Below are positions 8,016-16,484 of a stretch of DNA of 53,786 bases, piece by piece. Under the pieces are notes generated by a model that worked only from the letters and a program-made list of their open reading frames with translations, did no database searches and had not been told where the DNA came from. The translations under genes were made by a program, and so were the position numbers. The stretch comes from Mesorhizobium loti CJ3sym (GTDB taxonomy: Bacteria > Pseudomonadota > Alphaproteobacteria > Rhizobiales > Rhizobiaceae): positions 1 to 53,786 of the forward strand of contig NZ_AXAL01000034.1 of NCBI RefSeq assembly GCF_000472785.1. Reading direction: 5' to 3'. Every line of letters starts with the position of its first letter. The first letter of the stretch is position 1.

Positions 8016-9046
8016 TCCCCAACACCACACATATGCAGCGTGAGATCGAGGAGATCCCGCAAGCCGTTGCCCGCCTGCTCGATAGCTCCGGCGCCGTGCT
8101 TGCCGAAGCTGGGCGCGGCATCAGGGAACGCGACCCGCATTTCGTCGTCACCGTGGCGCGCGGCTCGTCCGACCATGCCGCCACCTACATGAAATATGCC
8201 GTCGAACTGACCGCCGGCCTTGCCGTCGCGTCGGTCGGCCCCTCGATTGCTTCGATCTATGGTCGCAAGCTGCGGCTTGAAGGCTCGGCATGTCTGGCGA
8301 TCTCGCAGTCGGGCAAGAGCCCCGATATCGTCGCCATGGCCGAAACCGCACGCGCCGGTGGCGCGCTGACCATCGCCATCACCAACACCGCCGATTCGCC
8401 GCTGGCGCGCGCTTCGGACTATGCGATCGACATACTGGCCGGGCCCGAGCGCAGCGTCGCGGCGACCAAGACCTTCGTCAATTCCGCCGTTGCCGGTCTC
8501 GCGCTGATGGCGCATTCCACCGGCGATGATGCGCTTCTCGCCGCACTTGCCCGCTTGCCCGAACATTTCGGCAAGGCGATCGCCTGCGACTGGATGAGCG
8601 TGCTGGCCGAAACCATCGAGAAGCAGAAATCGCTGTTCATCCTCGGTCGCGGGCCGTCGGCGGCAATGGCCAACGAGGCGGCGCTCAAGTTCAAGGAAAC
8701 CTGCGGCATGCATGCCGAGGCCTATAGTGCGGCCGAAGTCATGCACGGCCCGCTGGCGCTGATCGGCCCCGACTTTCCGGTATTGGCACTGGCCGCGCGC
8801 GATGCGTCCGAGCCGTCCGTCGCCGAAGCCGCAGACGGCCTAGCGGCCAAGGGCGCACCGGTGTTCGTCACCTCAGCTCTTGCCAACCGCGCCACGCGCC
8901 TGCCGCATGTCGCCACCGGTCATCCGCTGACCGATCCGCTGACGCTGATCGTCTCCTTCTACGTGTTCGTCGAGGCGTTCGCGCGCCACCGCGGCCTCGA
9001 TCCGGACACGCCGCGCAATCTTCGCAAGGTGACGGAGACGGTATGA
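8012..9046 (+). CDS. SIS-domain glucosamine-6-phosphate deaminase (NagB-II / GlmS isomerase-like)
   Basis: The 344-residue protein has two SIS domains and no glutaminase domain. It matches the isomerase half of GlmS: VARGSSDHAATY (about residues 48-59), ISQSGKSPD near 96, and GRGPSAAMANEAALKFKE followed by HAEAYSAAEVMHGPLALI (about 213-250). Without the amidotransferase half, such proteins deaminate GlcN-6-P to fructose-6-P and ammonia. It sits between the regulator and nagA with ATGA overlaps on both sides, and no classical NagB is present, which supports the NagB-II role. Confidence 0.88.
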   Translation: MIPNTTHMQREIEEIPQAVARLLDSSGAVLAEAGRGIRERDPHFVVTVARGSSDHAATYMKYAVELTAGLAVASVGPSIASIYGRKLRLEGSACLAISQSGKSPDIVAMAETARAGGALTIAITNTADSPLARASDYAIDILAGPERSVAATKTFVNSAVAGLALMAHSTGDDALLAALARLPEHFGKAIACDWMSVLAETIEKQKSLFILGRGPSAAMANEAALKFKETCGMHAEAYSAAEVMHGPLALIGPDFPVLALAARDASEPSVAEAADGLAAKGAPVFVTSALANRATRLPHVATGHPLTDPLTLIVSFYVFVEAFARHRGLDPDTPRNLRKVTETV

Positions 9047-10215
9047 GCGACCGTTTTGCCCTGACTGGCGCCCGCATATTCGACGGCGACGACTGGCATG
9101 AAGGCCACGCCCTCGTCGTGCGCGACAGCCTCGTCGAGGCTATTTTGCCCATAGGCGCCATTCCCTCTGATATCAGTGTCGTCGAGACCGGCGGCGGCAT
9201 CCTGGCGCCGGGCTTCGTCGACATCCAGGTCAATGGCGGCGGCGGCGTCATGCTCAACGACCACCCGGATGTCGCGTCAATCGAAACCATCTGCAAGGCG
9301 CATGCGCCGTTCGGCACGACAGCGCTGCTGGCGACGCTGATCACCGATACATCCGCGATTACCGCGTCAGCCGTCGCTGCCGGCGAAGCCGCCGCGCTGC
9401 AAAAAATGGCTGGATTCCTCGGCCTGCATCTTGAAGGCCCGCATCTGTCGATCGCACGCAAGGGTGCGCATGAGCCGGCGCTGATCCGGCCGATGACGGA
9501 CGCCGACCAGGCAATGCTGATCGCGGCCCGGCAGAAGCTGCCGGTGCTGCTCACCACGATCGCGCCCGAATCCGTCGAACCGGCGCGCGTTGCGGCATTG
9601 ACCAAGGCAGGCGTTATCGTCAGCCTCGGCCATTCCGATACCGGCTACGCCACGGCAGAAGCCTTCGCCGAGGCGGGTGCCAGCGTGGTCACCCATCTGT
9701 TCAATGCGATGAGCCAGATCGGCAATCGCGAGCCCGGGCTGGCCGGCGCGGCGATCGACATCGGCACCTTGTCCGCCGGGCTGATCGCCGACGGCATCCA
9801 TGTCCATCCCGCCACCATCAGGATTGCGCTCGAAGCCAAAAAGGGCCCGGGCAGGATCGTTCTGGTCTCAGACGCCATGGCGACGATCGGCACCGACATG
9901 ACCTCGTTCACCCTCAACGGCCGCACCATCTACCGCCGGGACGGGAGTCTCAGGCTGGCCGACGGCACGCTGGCGGGCGCCGATCTCGACATGATCTCGG
10001 CCGTGCGCTTCATGCACAATGTCGTCGGTATCGATCTGTCCGAGGCCTTGCGCATGGCCTCGCTCTACCCGGCGCAGGCGATCGGCCAATCGCATCGGCT
10101 TGGCCGCTTCGCCAACGGAACTGCCGCCGATATCGTTGCGCTATCGGACGGTCTCGGCATAAGAAGCGTCTGGATCGGCGGCGGCAAGGTGTTCGAGGCG
10201 GTCGCTCCACACTGA
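9043..10215 (+). CDS. nagA: N-acetylglucosamine-6-phosphate deacetylase
   Basis: This is a 390-residue amidohydrolase-fold enzyme. Metal and substrate motifs are in order: GGGILAPGFVDIQVNGGGG (about residues 48-66), HLEGPHLS (about 127-134), LGHSDTGYATA near 195, THLFNAMSQIGNREPGLAGA near 215-235 and VSDAMATIGTDMTSF near 275. It removes acetate from GlcNAc-6-P, giving GlcN-6-P for the deaminase encoded immediately upstream. The start ATG 9043 overlaps the preceding TGA. It is cytoplasmic and completes the MurNAc/GlcNAc route to fructose-6-P. Confidence 0.95.
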   Translation: MSDRFALTGARIFDGDDWHEGHALVVRDSLVEAILPIGAIPSDISVVETGGGILAPGFVDIQVNGGGGVMLNDHPDVASIETICKAHAPFGTTALLATLITDTSAITASAVAAGEAAALQKMAGFLGLHLEGPHLSIARKGAHEPALIRPMTDADQAMLIAARQKLPVLLTTIAPESVEPARVAALTKAGVIVSLGHSDTGYATAEAFAEAGASVVTHLFNAMSQIGNREPGLAGAAIDIGTLSAGLIADGIHVHPATIRIALEAKKGPGRIVLVSDAMATIGTDMTSFTLNGRTIYRRDGSLRLADGTLAGADLDMISAVRFMHNVVGIDLSEALRMASLYPAQAIGQSHRLGRFANGTAADIVALSDGLGIRSVWIGGGKVFEAVAPH

Positions 10216-10225
10216 GAGCAAGGAC

Positions 10226-11338
10226 ATGCAGACAATCGATTGTGTCGTCGCCGGAGCGGGCGTCGTCGGTTTGGCCATTGCCCGTGCGCTTGCCTTGTCG
10301 GGCCGCGAGGTGGTGGTGATCGAGCAGACCGACGCGATCGGCACCGTCACCAGCTCACGCAATTCCGAAGTCATCCATGCCGGGCTCTATTATGCACCGG
10401 GGAGCCTGAAGGCCCGGCTCTGCGTCGAAGGGCGTCGGCTTCTCTACGCCTATTGCGCCGAGCACAATGTCGCTCATTCGCGCACCGGCAAGCTGATCGT
10501 TGCCAGCGAGGGCGGCCAGATCGACGGATTGCGGGCGATCGAGGCCAATGCGCAACGCTGCGGTGTCGATGATCTCCAGTTCCTGACGCAAAGCGAGGCC
10601 GAAAGCCTCGAATCGGCGCTGACATGCGCCGGCGCGCTGTTGTCGCCGTCGACCGGCATTGTCGACAGCCATGCGCTGATGCTGTCGTTGCGCGGCGACG
10701 CCGAGGCCGCCGGCGTGTCCTTCGCTTTCCTGACAGCTGTTGCCGGGGCGACGATCGAAGCCGACGGGATCCGGATCGACACGCGCGATGCCAATGGCGA
10801 GGCTTTCGCCCTGGAGGCCCGTGCCTTCGTCAACGCCGCGGGCCTCGATGCACAAGCCGTGGCCGGCCGGATCGACGGTTTTCCAGGGGATCTCATTCCT
10901 CGGCAGTGGTTGGCGCGCGGAAACTATTTCGCGATTTCGGGCCGCTCGCCCTTCTCGCGGCTGATCTATCCGGTTCCGGTCGAAGGCGGCCTCGGCGTCC
11001 ATCTGACGCTCGACCTCAGCGGCAGTGCACGCTTTGGGCCTGATGTCGAATGGATCGACCATGTCGATTACACAGTCGATCCCGGCCGAAGCGCCGTCTT
11101 CTACGAGGCGATCCGGCGCTATTGGACCGACCTTGCCGACGGCGCGCTACAGCCTGCCTATGCCGGCATCCGGCCGAAACTGTCCGGTCCCGGCCAGCCT
11201 GCCGCCGATTTCGTGATCCAGGGTCCGGCCGATCATGGTGCCGGCCAGATCGTCAACCTGTTCGGCATAGAGAGCCCCGGCCTGACGGCAAGCCTGGCGA
11301 TCGCCGACCATGTTTGCGAGCTGCTTTACCCGGAATGA
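10226..11338 (+). CDS. FAD-dependent oxidoreductase, L-2-hydroxyglutarate oxidase (LhgO)-like
   Basis: The 370-residue protein of the DAO fold has the dinucleotide loop GAGVVGLAIA at residues 9-18. SSRNSEVIHAGLYYAPGS (about 43-60) is the LhgO-type flavin/substrate segment, and the C-terminal IESPGLTASLAIADHV is also typical. Such enzymes oxidise 2-hydroxy acids, passing electrons to oxygen or the respiratory chain. It follows nagA by 10 bases and appears to be the last gene of the operon. The MurQ reaction releases D-lactate, so a hydroxyacid oxidase here could be functionally linked, but LhgO enzymes act on L-2-hydroxyglutarate and the substrate is unproven. Confidence 0.85.
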   Translation: MQTIDCVVAGAGVVGLAIARALALSGREVVVIEQTDAIGTVTSSRNSEVIHAGLYYAPGSLKARLCVEGRRLLYAYCAEHNVAHSRTGKLIVASEGGQIDGLRAIEANAQRCGVDDLQFLTQSEAESLESALTCAGALLSPSTGIVDSHALMLSLRGDAEAAGVSFAFLTAVAGATIEADGIRIDTRDANGEAFALEARAFVNAAGLDAQAVAGRIDGFPGDLIPRQWLARGNYFAISGRSPFSRLIYPVPVEGGLGVHLTLDLSGSARFGPDVEWIDHVDYTVDPGRSAVFYEAIRRYWTDLADGALQPAYAGIRPKLSGPGQPAADFVIQGPADHGAGQIVNLFGIESPGLTASLAIADHVCELLYPE

Positions 11339-11405
11339 CAGGGGCTGTGGAGCGCTCCAGCGAACGTCATGAAACCTTTTGATTTCGAGGCCGTTGTCGG
11401 GGCGC

Positions 11406-13499
11406 ATGACAGACGCGAAACCCAGATCGAAACCGGCCGCCAAAGATAAACCGCGCGGCGCTCCGAGCCCGCGTCAGGGAAAGCCGCGGCGATCAACACC
11501 GCCCGACGAGACGCCGCGCGACAAGGCTCTGCGCGACAAGGCTCTGCGCGAAAAGAAGCCACGCGGCAAGAAAGCATCGCCCCTCGAAGCGGCCGCTTCC
11601 GAGGTCGTAGCCGAAGCGCCGCCGCCGGAAGCCGTTGAACCCGATCCGCAACTGACGGCCGAACAGGCCGAACAGGCGCGCAAGAAATATCTGTTGCGAC
11701 GGTTCTGGATCAGCGGGCGCGGCTATTGGGGCCGGCACGGCGACAAGCTCGGCTGGCCACTGACGATCGGGCTGCTGATCCTGATCGGCGTCAATGTCGG
11801 CTTCCAATACGGGATCAATGTCTGGAACCGCGCTATCTTCGACGCCATCGAGAAGCGCGACGCCCACACCGTCTACTTTCTAAGCGCCGTGTTCGTGCCA
11901 CTCGTGCTTGGCAGCATGAGCCTTGTCGTCACGCAGGTCTATCTGCGCATGACGATGCAGCGCCGCTGGCGGTCGTGGCTGACGACCTCGGTCATAGCGC
12001 GCTGGCTCGCCAATGGCCGCTACTACCAGCTGAACCTCGTGAAGGGCGACCACCAGAACCCCGAGGCCCGCCTTTCGGAAGACCTGCGCGTCGCCACGGA
12101 GTCGCCCGTCGATTTCGTCGCCGGCGTCGTATCAGCCTTTCTGTCTGCCTCGACTTTCATCGTGGTGCTGTGGACGATCGGCGGGGCCTTGAGCTTTACA
12201 TTGGGAGGCTCGACCTTCACCGTGCCTGGCTTCCTCGTCATCACCGCGGTGATTTATGCCGCGATCACCTCCACCTCGATGTTCCTCATCGGCCGCGATT
12301 TTGTTCAGCTCTCCGAGAAGAAGAACCAGGCGGAAGCCGAATTCCGCTACGTGCTGACGCGCGTGCGCGAAAACGGCGAGAGCATCGCCTTGCTCGGCGG
12401 TGAAGAAGAGGAACGCAGCGGCATCGACAAGACCTTTGCCGGGGTGCTCAAGCAATGGGCGCTGCTGACCGGCCAGCACATGCGCACGGCGGTGGTCTCG
12501 CAAGGGTCCAGCCTGTTTGCGCCGGTCGTGCCGGTGCTGCTGTGCGCGCCAAAGTTCCTCGAAGGCTCGATGACGCTCGGTCAGGTCATGCAGGCGGCGT
12601 CCGCCTTTGCCATCGTGCAGGGTGCCTTCGGCTGGTTGGTCGACAATTATCCGCGCCTCGCCGACTGGAACGCCTCCGCACGGCGCATCGCCTCGCTGAT
12701 GATGTCGCTCGACGGGCTCGAGCGCGCCGAACAGAGCGATGAGCTCGGGCGCATCAAGCAAGGCGAGACCAAGGGGGAAGCGATGCTCTCCCTCGACAAT
12801 CTCTCCGTGACACTCGACGACGGCACGTCCGTGGTCAAGGAAACCGAGGTCGTGGTCGAACCGGGCGAGCGCTTGCTGGTGTCCGGCGAATCAGGCTCGG
12901 GCAAGTCGACGCTGGTGCGAGCGATCGCAGGCCTCTGGCCATGGGGAAGCGGCAGCGTCAATTTCCATCCCGACAAGCGATTGTTCATGCTGCCGCAGCG
13001 GCCTTACATCCCTTCCGGGACGTTGCGCCGGGTGGTCGCCTACCCCGCTGCCGCCAACAACTGGAAGCTCGAACAGATCAAGGCCGCCCTCGACAAGGTC
13101 GGCCTCGGCTATCTCGCCGGCCGGATCAAGGAGGAAGCGCCCTGGGACCAGACCCTGTCGGGCGGCGAAAAGCAGCGGGTCGCTTTCGCACGCCTTTTGC
13201 TGCACCGGCCCGACATCGTCGTGCTGGACGAGGCGACCTCGGCGCTGGACGAGAAGAGCCAGGATCAGATGATGGAAACGGTGATCCGCGAACTGCCCGA
13301 GGTCACCATCGTCAGCGTGGCGCACCGCGCCGAACTGGAAGTCTATCACACCCGCAAGATCACGCTCGAGCGGCGCAAGGGTGGCGCGAAACTGGTCGGG
13401 GACATCGACCTTGCGCCACGCAACCGAAAACGCAACCTGCTCCAGCGCGCCTTGTGGGGCTCCGGTACGAAGATCGAAAAGCCGCGCAAGCTGAAGTAA
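11406..13499 (+). CDS. ABC transporter, fused membrane and ATPase domains (SbmA/BacA-YddA type)
   Basis: I use ATG 11406 (697 residues); a TTG nine codons earlier is less likely. Residues 1-85 are hydrophilic, rich in Lys, Arg and Pro, and contain a short repeat (DKALRDKALREKK). Residues ~105-400 form the membrane domain of the SbmA/ABCD-like class, starting near GYWGRHGDKLGWPL. The ATPase domain has Walker A SGESGSGKST (~494-503), signature LSGGEKQR (~584) and Walker B IVVLDEATSALDE (~603-615). Relatives move peptides, vitamin B12 or acyl-CoAs. In rhizobia the related BacA protein matters for symbiosis, but this fused form is a separate paralogue and its cargo is unknown. Confidence 0.88.
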   Translation: MTDAKPRSKPAAKDKPRGAPSPRQGKPRRSTPPDETPRDKALRDKALREKKPRGKKASPLEAAASEVVAEAPPPEAVEPDPQLTAEQAEQARKKYLLRRFWISGRGYWGRHGDKLGWPLTIGLLILIGVNVGFQYGINVWNRAIFDAIEKRDAHTVYFLSAVFVPLVLGSMSLVVTQVYLRMTMQRRWRSWLTTSVIARWLANGRYYQLNLVKGDHQNPEARLSEDLRVATESPVDFVAGVVSAFLSASTFIVVLWTIGGALSFTLGGSTFTVPGFLVITAVIYAAITSTSMFLIGRDFVQLSEKKNQAEAEFRYVLTRVRENGESIALLGGEEEERSGIDKTFAGVLKQWALLTGQHMRTAVVSQGSSLFAPVVPVLLCAPKFLEGSMTLGQVMQAASAFAIVQGAFGWLVDNYPRLADWNASARRIASLMMSLDGLERAEQSDELGRIKQGETKGEAMLSLDNLSVTLDDGTSVVKETEVVVEPGERLLVSGESGSGKSTLVRAIAGLWPWGSGSVNFHPDKRLFMLPQRPYIPSGTLRRVVAYPAAANNWKLEQIKAALDKVGLGYLAGRIKEEAPWDQTLSGGEKQRVAFARLLLHRPDIVVLDEATSALDEKSQDQMMETVIRELPEVTIVSVAHRAELEVYHTRKITLERRKGGAKLVGDIDLAPRNRKRNLLQRALWGSGTKIEKPRKLK
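11520..11560 (+). repeat. In-frame 15-bp micro-repeat in the ABC transporter N-terminus
   Basis: GACAAGGCTCTGCGC occurs twice in tandem, followed by a diverged third copy, and encodes the repeated DKALR unit. The number of units could vary between strains by slippage. Confidence 0.6.
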
Positions 13500-13515
13500 G
13501 GGCGCGTCGCCAGTT

Positions 13516-13571
13516 GTTTTGACGCAATTCCGGACGGAAAACCGTGTCACACTTTTCCGGGAATTGCTCTA
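13516..13571. repeat. Palindromic repeat (GCAATTCC...GGAATTGC family), copy 1
   Basis: GCAATTCC (13524-13531) and GGAATTGC (13560-13567) enclose nested GGAAAA/TTTTCC arms. The element fills the convergent space between the ABC transporter and matB. It touches the matB stop codon, reading TAGAGCAATTCC on the minus strand. A second copy with the same TAG junction lies at 31846-31900. Confidence 0.8.
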
Positions 13572-15083
13572 CGATGCGTAGAGATCCTTGTAGGCATCGC
13601 GCAAAAGGTTCTTCTGCACCTTGCCCATCGTATTGCGCGGCAATTCGTCGACGAAGATCACCCGTTTCGGGTGCTTGTACTTGGCTACCCGTTCGGCGAT
13701 GGCACCGAGGATTTCAGCTCCGGTGATTTGTGCCCCCGGCGCCCGCACGACGACCGCGATGACGCCTTCGCCGAAATCCGGATGGGCGACGCCGATGACG
13801 GCGCTTTCCAGGACCCCGGCAAGCGCATCGATCTCGCTTTCGAGTTCCCTTGGATAGATGTTGTAGCCGCCTGAGATAATCAGGTCCTTGCCGCGGCCGA
13901 CGATATGGACATAGCCGTCGGCGTCCATCATGCCGAGGTCGCCTGATATGAAGAAGCCGTCGGCGCGGAACTCCGCCTTGGTCTTTTCCGGCATGCGCCA
14001 GTAGCCGGAAAAGACGTTCGGGCCTTTCACTTCGATCATGCCGACCTCGCCCTGGACCAGCGGCTTGCCATTGTCTGGGTCGGCGATGCGCAGCGAGACG
14101 CCGGGCAAGGGGAAGCCGACCGTGCCGGCGCGGCGCTCGTCATCATAGGGGTTGGACGTGTTCATGTTGGTCTCGGTCATGCCGTAGCGTTCGAGGATGG
14201 CGTGGCCGGTGCGCTCGCGCCAGGCCTTGTGCGTCTCGGCCAGCAGCGGCGCCGAGCCTGACACAAACAGGCGGATGTTTTTCGTGGCCTCGCGGTCCAG
14301 GCCCTCTTGCTGCAGCAGCCTGGTGTAGAAGGTCGGCACGCCCATCAGTGCCGTGGCGCGCGGCAGCAATGAGACGATGCGGGCCGGATCGAATTTCTGT
14401 TCGAACAGCATCGAGGCGCCGGCCATCAGGATGATGTTGGTGGCGACGAACAGCCCGTGCGTGTGGAAGATCGGCAGCGCGTGGATCAGCATATCACTTG
14501 GTGTGAAGCGCCATTGATCGACCAGCACCCGTGCGTTCGAGGCCAGGTTCTCGTGGCTGAGCATGGCGCCTTTCGAGCGGCCGGTGGTTCCCGATGTGTA
14601 GAGGATCGCGGCAAGGTCGTCCGCGCCCCGCTCGACATCATGAAATTCCGAAGATTGCCGCGATGCCTGGTCCGTAAGGGATCCCCGGCCATTGCGGTCG
14701 AGCGTGACCACGACGGCACCGGATGGCTCGACCATGCGGCCGATATCCACCGACCTTGCCGGATCGCAGACGATGACGCGAGGCGCTGCGTCCTCGAAGA
14801 AATAGCCGAGCTCGGTCAGCGTATAGGCGGTGTTGAGCGGCAGGAAGACGGCGCCGGCGCGGACGCAGGCGAGATAGAGCAGCAACGCCTCCGGACTCTT
14901 CTCGACCTGCACCGCGACCCTGTCGCCAGGCTCGACGTCCAGTTGCAGCAGCGCATGCGCGAGCTGTGCCGATCGTGCCAGCATGTCGCCATAGCTGAGC
15001 GAGCGCCCATCGTCGGTTTCCATCAACAGACGTTCGGGTACCGGCATCGGGGACCGGAACGCATCGAACAGATGATTGCTCAT
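13569..15083 (-). CDS. matB: Malonyl-CoA synthetase (AMP-forming)
   Basis: ATG 15083 is preceded by AGGAAG and gives 504 residues, the size of rhizobial MatB. The adenylate-forming motifs are present: ILYTSGTTGRSKGAMLSHEN (about 155-174), FHTHGLFVATNI, RYGMTETNMNTSNPYDDERR, SGDLGMMDADGYVHIVGRGK, and the catalytic lysine in PRNTMGKVQKNLLRD near the end. MTETNMNTSNPY is particularly like MatB, which ligates malonate to CoA in the cytoplasm. A GntR/FCD regulator is encoded just upstream on the same strand, as in malonate loci, but malonyl-CoA decarboxylase (MatA) and a malonate carrier are not in this window. Confidence 0.88.
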   Translation of the reverse strand: MSNHLFDAFRSPMPVPERLLMETDDGRSLSYGDMLARSAQLAHALLQLDVEPGDRVAVQVEKSPEALLLYLACVRAGAVFLPLNTAYTLTELGYFFEDAAPRVIVCDPARSVDIGRMVEPSGAVVVTLDRNGRGSLTDQASRQSSEFHDVERGADDLAAILYTSGTTGRSKGAMLSHENLASNARVLVDQWRFTPSDMLIHALPIFHTHGLFVATNIILMAGASMLFEQKFDPARIVSLLPRATALMGVPTFYTRLLQQEGLDREATKNIRLFVSGSAPLLAETHKAWRERTGHAILERYGMTETNMNTSNPYDDERRAGTVGFPLPGVSLRIADPDNGKPLVQGEVGMIEVKGPNVFSGYWRMPEKTKAEFRADGFFISGDLGMMDADGYVHIVGRGKDLIISGGYNIYPRELESEIDALAGVLESAVIGVAHPDFGEGVIAVVVRAPGAQITGAEILGAIAERVAKYKHPKRVIFVDELPRNTMGKVQKNLLRDAYKDLYAS

Positions 15084-15267
15084 GAAGTCTTCCTGCGGTG
15101 GGGGCAATGGTGGCGCGCCCCGCATGCTCTTCGGGCGGCATGCGTCGGCGGCGAAGAGTTCGCGTTTCCCGGCCGTGCCGTCAAGACCGCAAACGGCGAT
15201 CCAGCACGTCAGATCGGCTGAAAGGGTGGGGTGCGATTGTCGGCAGGCCCGACAATAGCAGTGAACG

Positions 15268-16014
15268 CTACCCCCGGATCCGTTCGGCCGAAGGGGCGAT
15301 CTTTGCGGCCTCGCTCTGCTTGAAGCGTTCCATGCACATGGCCGCGGTCAGCTGGTAGTGATCGATCAATGCCTGAACGGCACCGTCGGCATTACCGTCC
15401 AGCGCGCATTCGGCGATCAGCCGGTGTTCTCCGAAAACGTCGCGCCCGATGCTTTCGCCGTCATTGGCCATTTGCCGGTAGCGGTAGGCATGGTCGGAAA
15501 GCTGATCGCAGAAACCCACCAGCCAGTGCGACCGGCAGGCCGAAATCAGCGCCCGATGGAAGGTGCGGTGCAATTTCTCCCAATCCGGATTGAGCGACGA
15601 CGAGAGATTTTGCGGCGAAAGACGTGAGGCACGGCCCAGGCGATGCAGCGCCAGCACCAATTTTTCTTCCCATTCGGCGGTGCGGTGGGCGATGGATTCG
15701 CGAAGCGCCCGCTCCTCGATCCAGCAGCGGGTGCGCGTCAGCTCCTCGAGCTCCATCGCGGTGACCGGCATGATGAAGAAGCCGCGCTGGTCGTGACGAC
15801 CGAGAAGCCCCTCGGAGGCAAGGCGATTGAGGGCTTCACGAACCGGAGAGGCACCAGCGCCATATTTGGAAACAACCCACTCGACCCGCAGCTTGCTTTC
15901 GGTTTCAAGGGCGCCGCCGAGAAGATCATCCCGCAGTTGATGATAGACCGTACTGGCTAGCGTGCTCTTGGATCCCGTGCCGTCGTCGTTCAGGTTGGCA
16001 GCTCCGTATGTCAA
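15268..16014 (-). CDS. GntR family regulator with FCD domain (MatR-like candidate)
   Basis: I propose TTG 16014 as the start, because AAGGAG lies 6 bases before it and the 248-residue product matches FCD regulators. The frame stays open to GTG 16113, and an ATG at 16077 is an alternative. The winged helix covers about residues 15-80 (LASTVYHQLRDDLL, ASPVREALNRLASEGLL, QRGFFIMPV). The FCD domain follows, with the metal/ligand histidines in DWEKLHRTFHRALISAC and GEHRLIAECAL. FCD regulators sense small carboxylic acids. Its position upstream of matB suggests control by malonate or malonyl-CoA. Confidence 0.75.
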   Translation of the reverse strand: MTYGAANLNDDGTGSKSTLASTVYHQLRDDLLGGALETESKLRVEWVVSKYGAGASPVREALNRLASEGLLGRHDQRGFFIMPVTAMELEELTRTRCWIEERALRESIAHRTAEWEEKLVLALHRLGRASRLSPQNLSSSLNPDWEKLHRTFHRALISACRSHWLVGFCDQLSDHAYRYRQMANDGESIGRDVFGEHRLIAECALDGNADGAVQALIDHYQLTAAMCMERFKQSEAAKIAPSAERIRG

Positions 16015-16071
16015 AGTTGACTCCTTGTCCCCACTTTTCTTGGGCAATTCGAGTCCGAACAGATTCCTTCC

Positions 16072-16081
16072 GTACATGTAC
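16072..16081 (-). promoter_or_regulatory. Palindrome GTACATGTAC, possible operator of the FCD regulator
   Basis: This is a perfect 10-bp palindrome 58-67 bases upstream of the proposed TTG start. Short palindromes with a GTnnnnAC core are typical FCD-type GntR sites. If the regulator began at GTG 16113 the site would fall inside the coding region, so it also bears on the start choice. Confidence 0.45.
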
Positions 16082-16410
16082 CATACAGTGCTTGCGTCCG
16101 GTAGCTCAAGCACAAGATGACCTTGTTGTACTTAAGCACAAAGGAATACGCCTCATTCCGCTGTCCGATCGTACAAATTCGCGTGCTTCTACAACCAGTA
16201 GAAACTTAACGTGTTTGGTATGCACGCAGGATCATCTGCTTCCCGTGTGCCCGCGCGAGCATCTTTTCTATCGCGCGCAAAGGTCAACGGGCGGCACACC
16301 CGAATCAGGCCTCTCGACCAGGCCGATGCTTCGGCGCCGAGGCCAATCACATCCGCACGAGGACCTTAGCCGGCCTGCTGGATTCGAAGCGCGATGATGG
16401 CGGTGAGCTC

Positions 16411-16458
16411 ATGCATGTCGCCCAAAAGTGACCTCGGTTTTGGGAAAACGACATGCAT
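16411..16458. repeat. Palindromic repeat (ATGCATGTCG...CGACATGCAT family), copy 1
   Basis: The outer arms ATGCATGTCG (16411-16420) and CGACATGCAT (16449-16458) enclose CCCAAAA...TTTTGGG inner arms. The same element is at 43243-43292. It lies 26 bases past the rpe stop codon and could act as a bidirectional 3' hairpin. Confidence 0.8.
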
Positions 16459-16484
16459 AAAGAAGACCTAAAGCGCGACGCGCT

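Larger units (their letters stand above)
16015..16484. other. Intergenic region between the FCD regulator and rpe
   Basis: These 470 bases hold no convincing gene. They include the palindrome GTACATGTAC at 16072-16081, a near-palindromic TTGTACTTAAGCACAA around 16126, and the ATGCATGTCG palindromic repeat at 16411-16458. Base composition is lower in GC than in the flanking genes around 16100-16220, as expected for promoter DNA. Confidence 0.6.

Noticed and set aside
16114..16410. tRNA or small RNA gene in the rpe upstream gap
   Set aside because: No cloverleaf or T-loop GGTTCRANTC context could be built, and no terminator was seen; similar scans of other gaps were also negative by eye.
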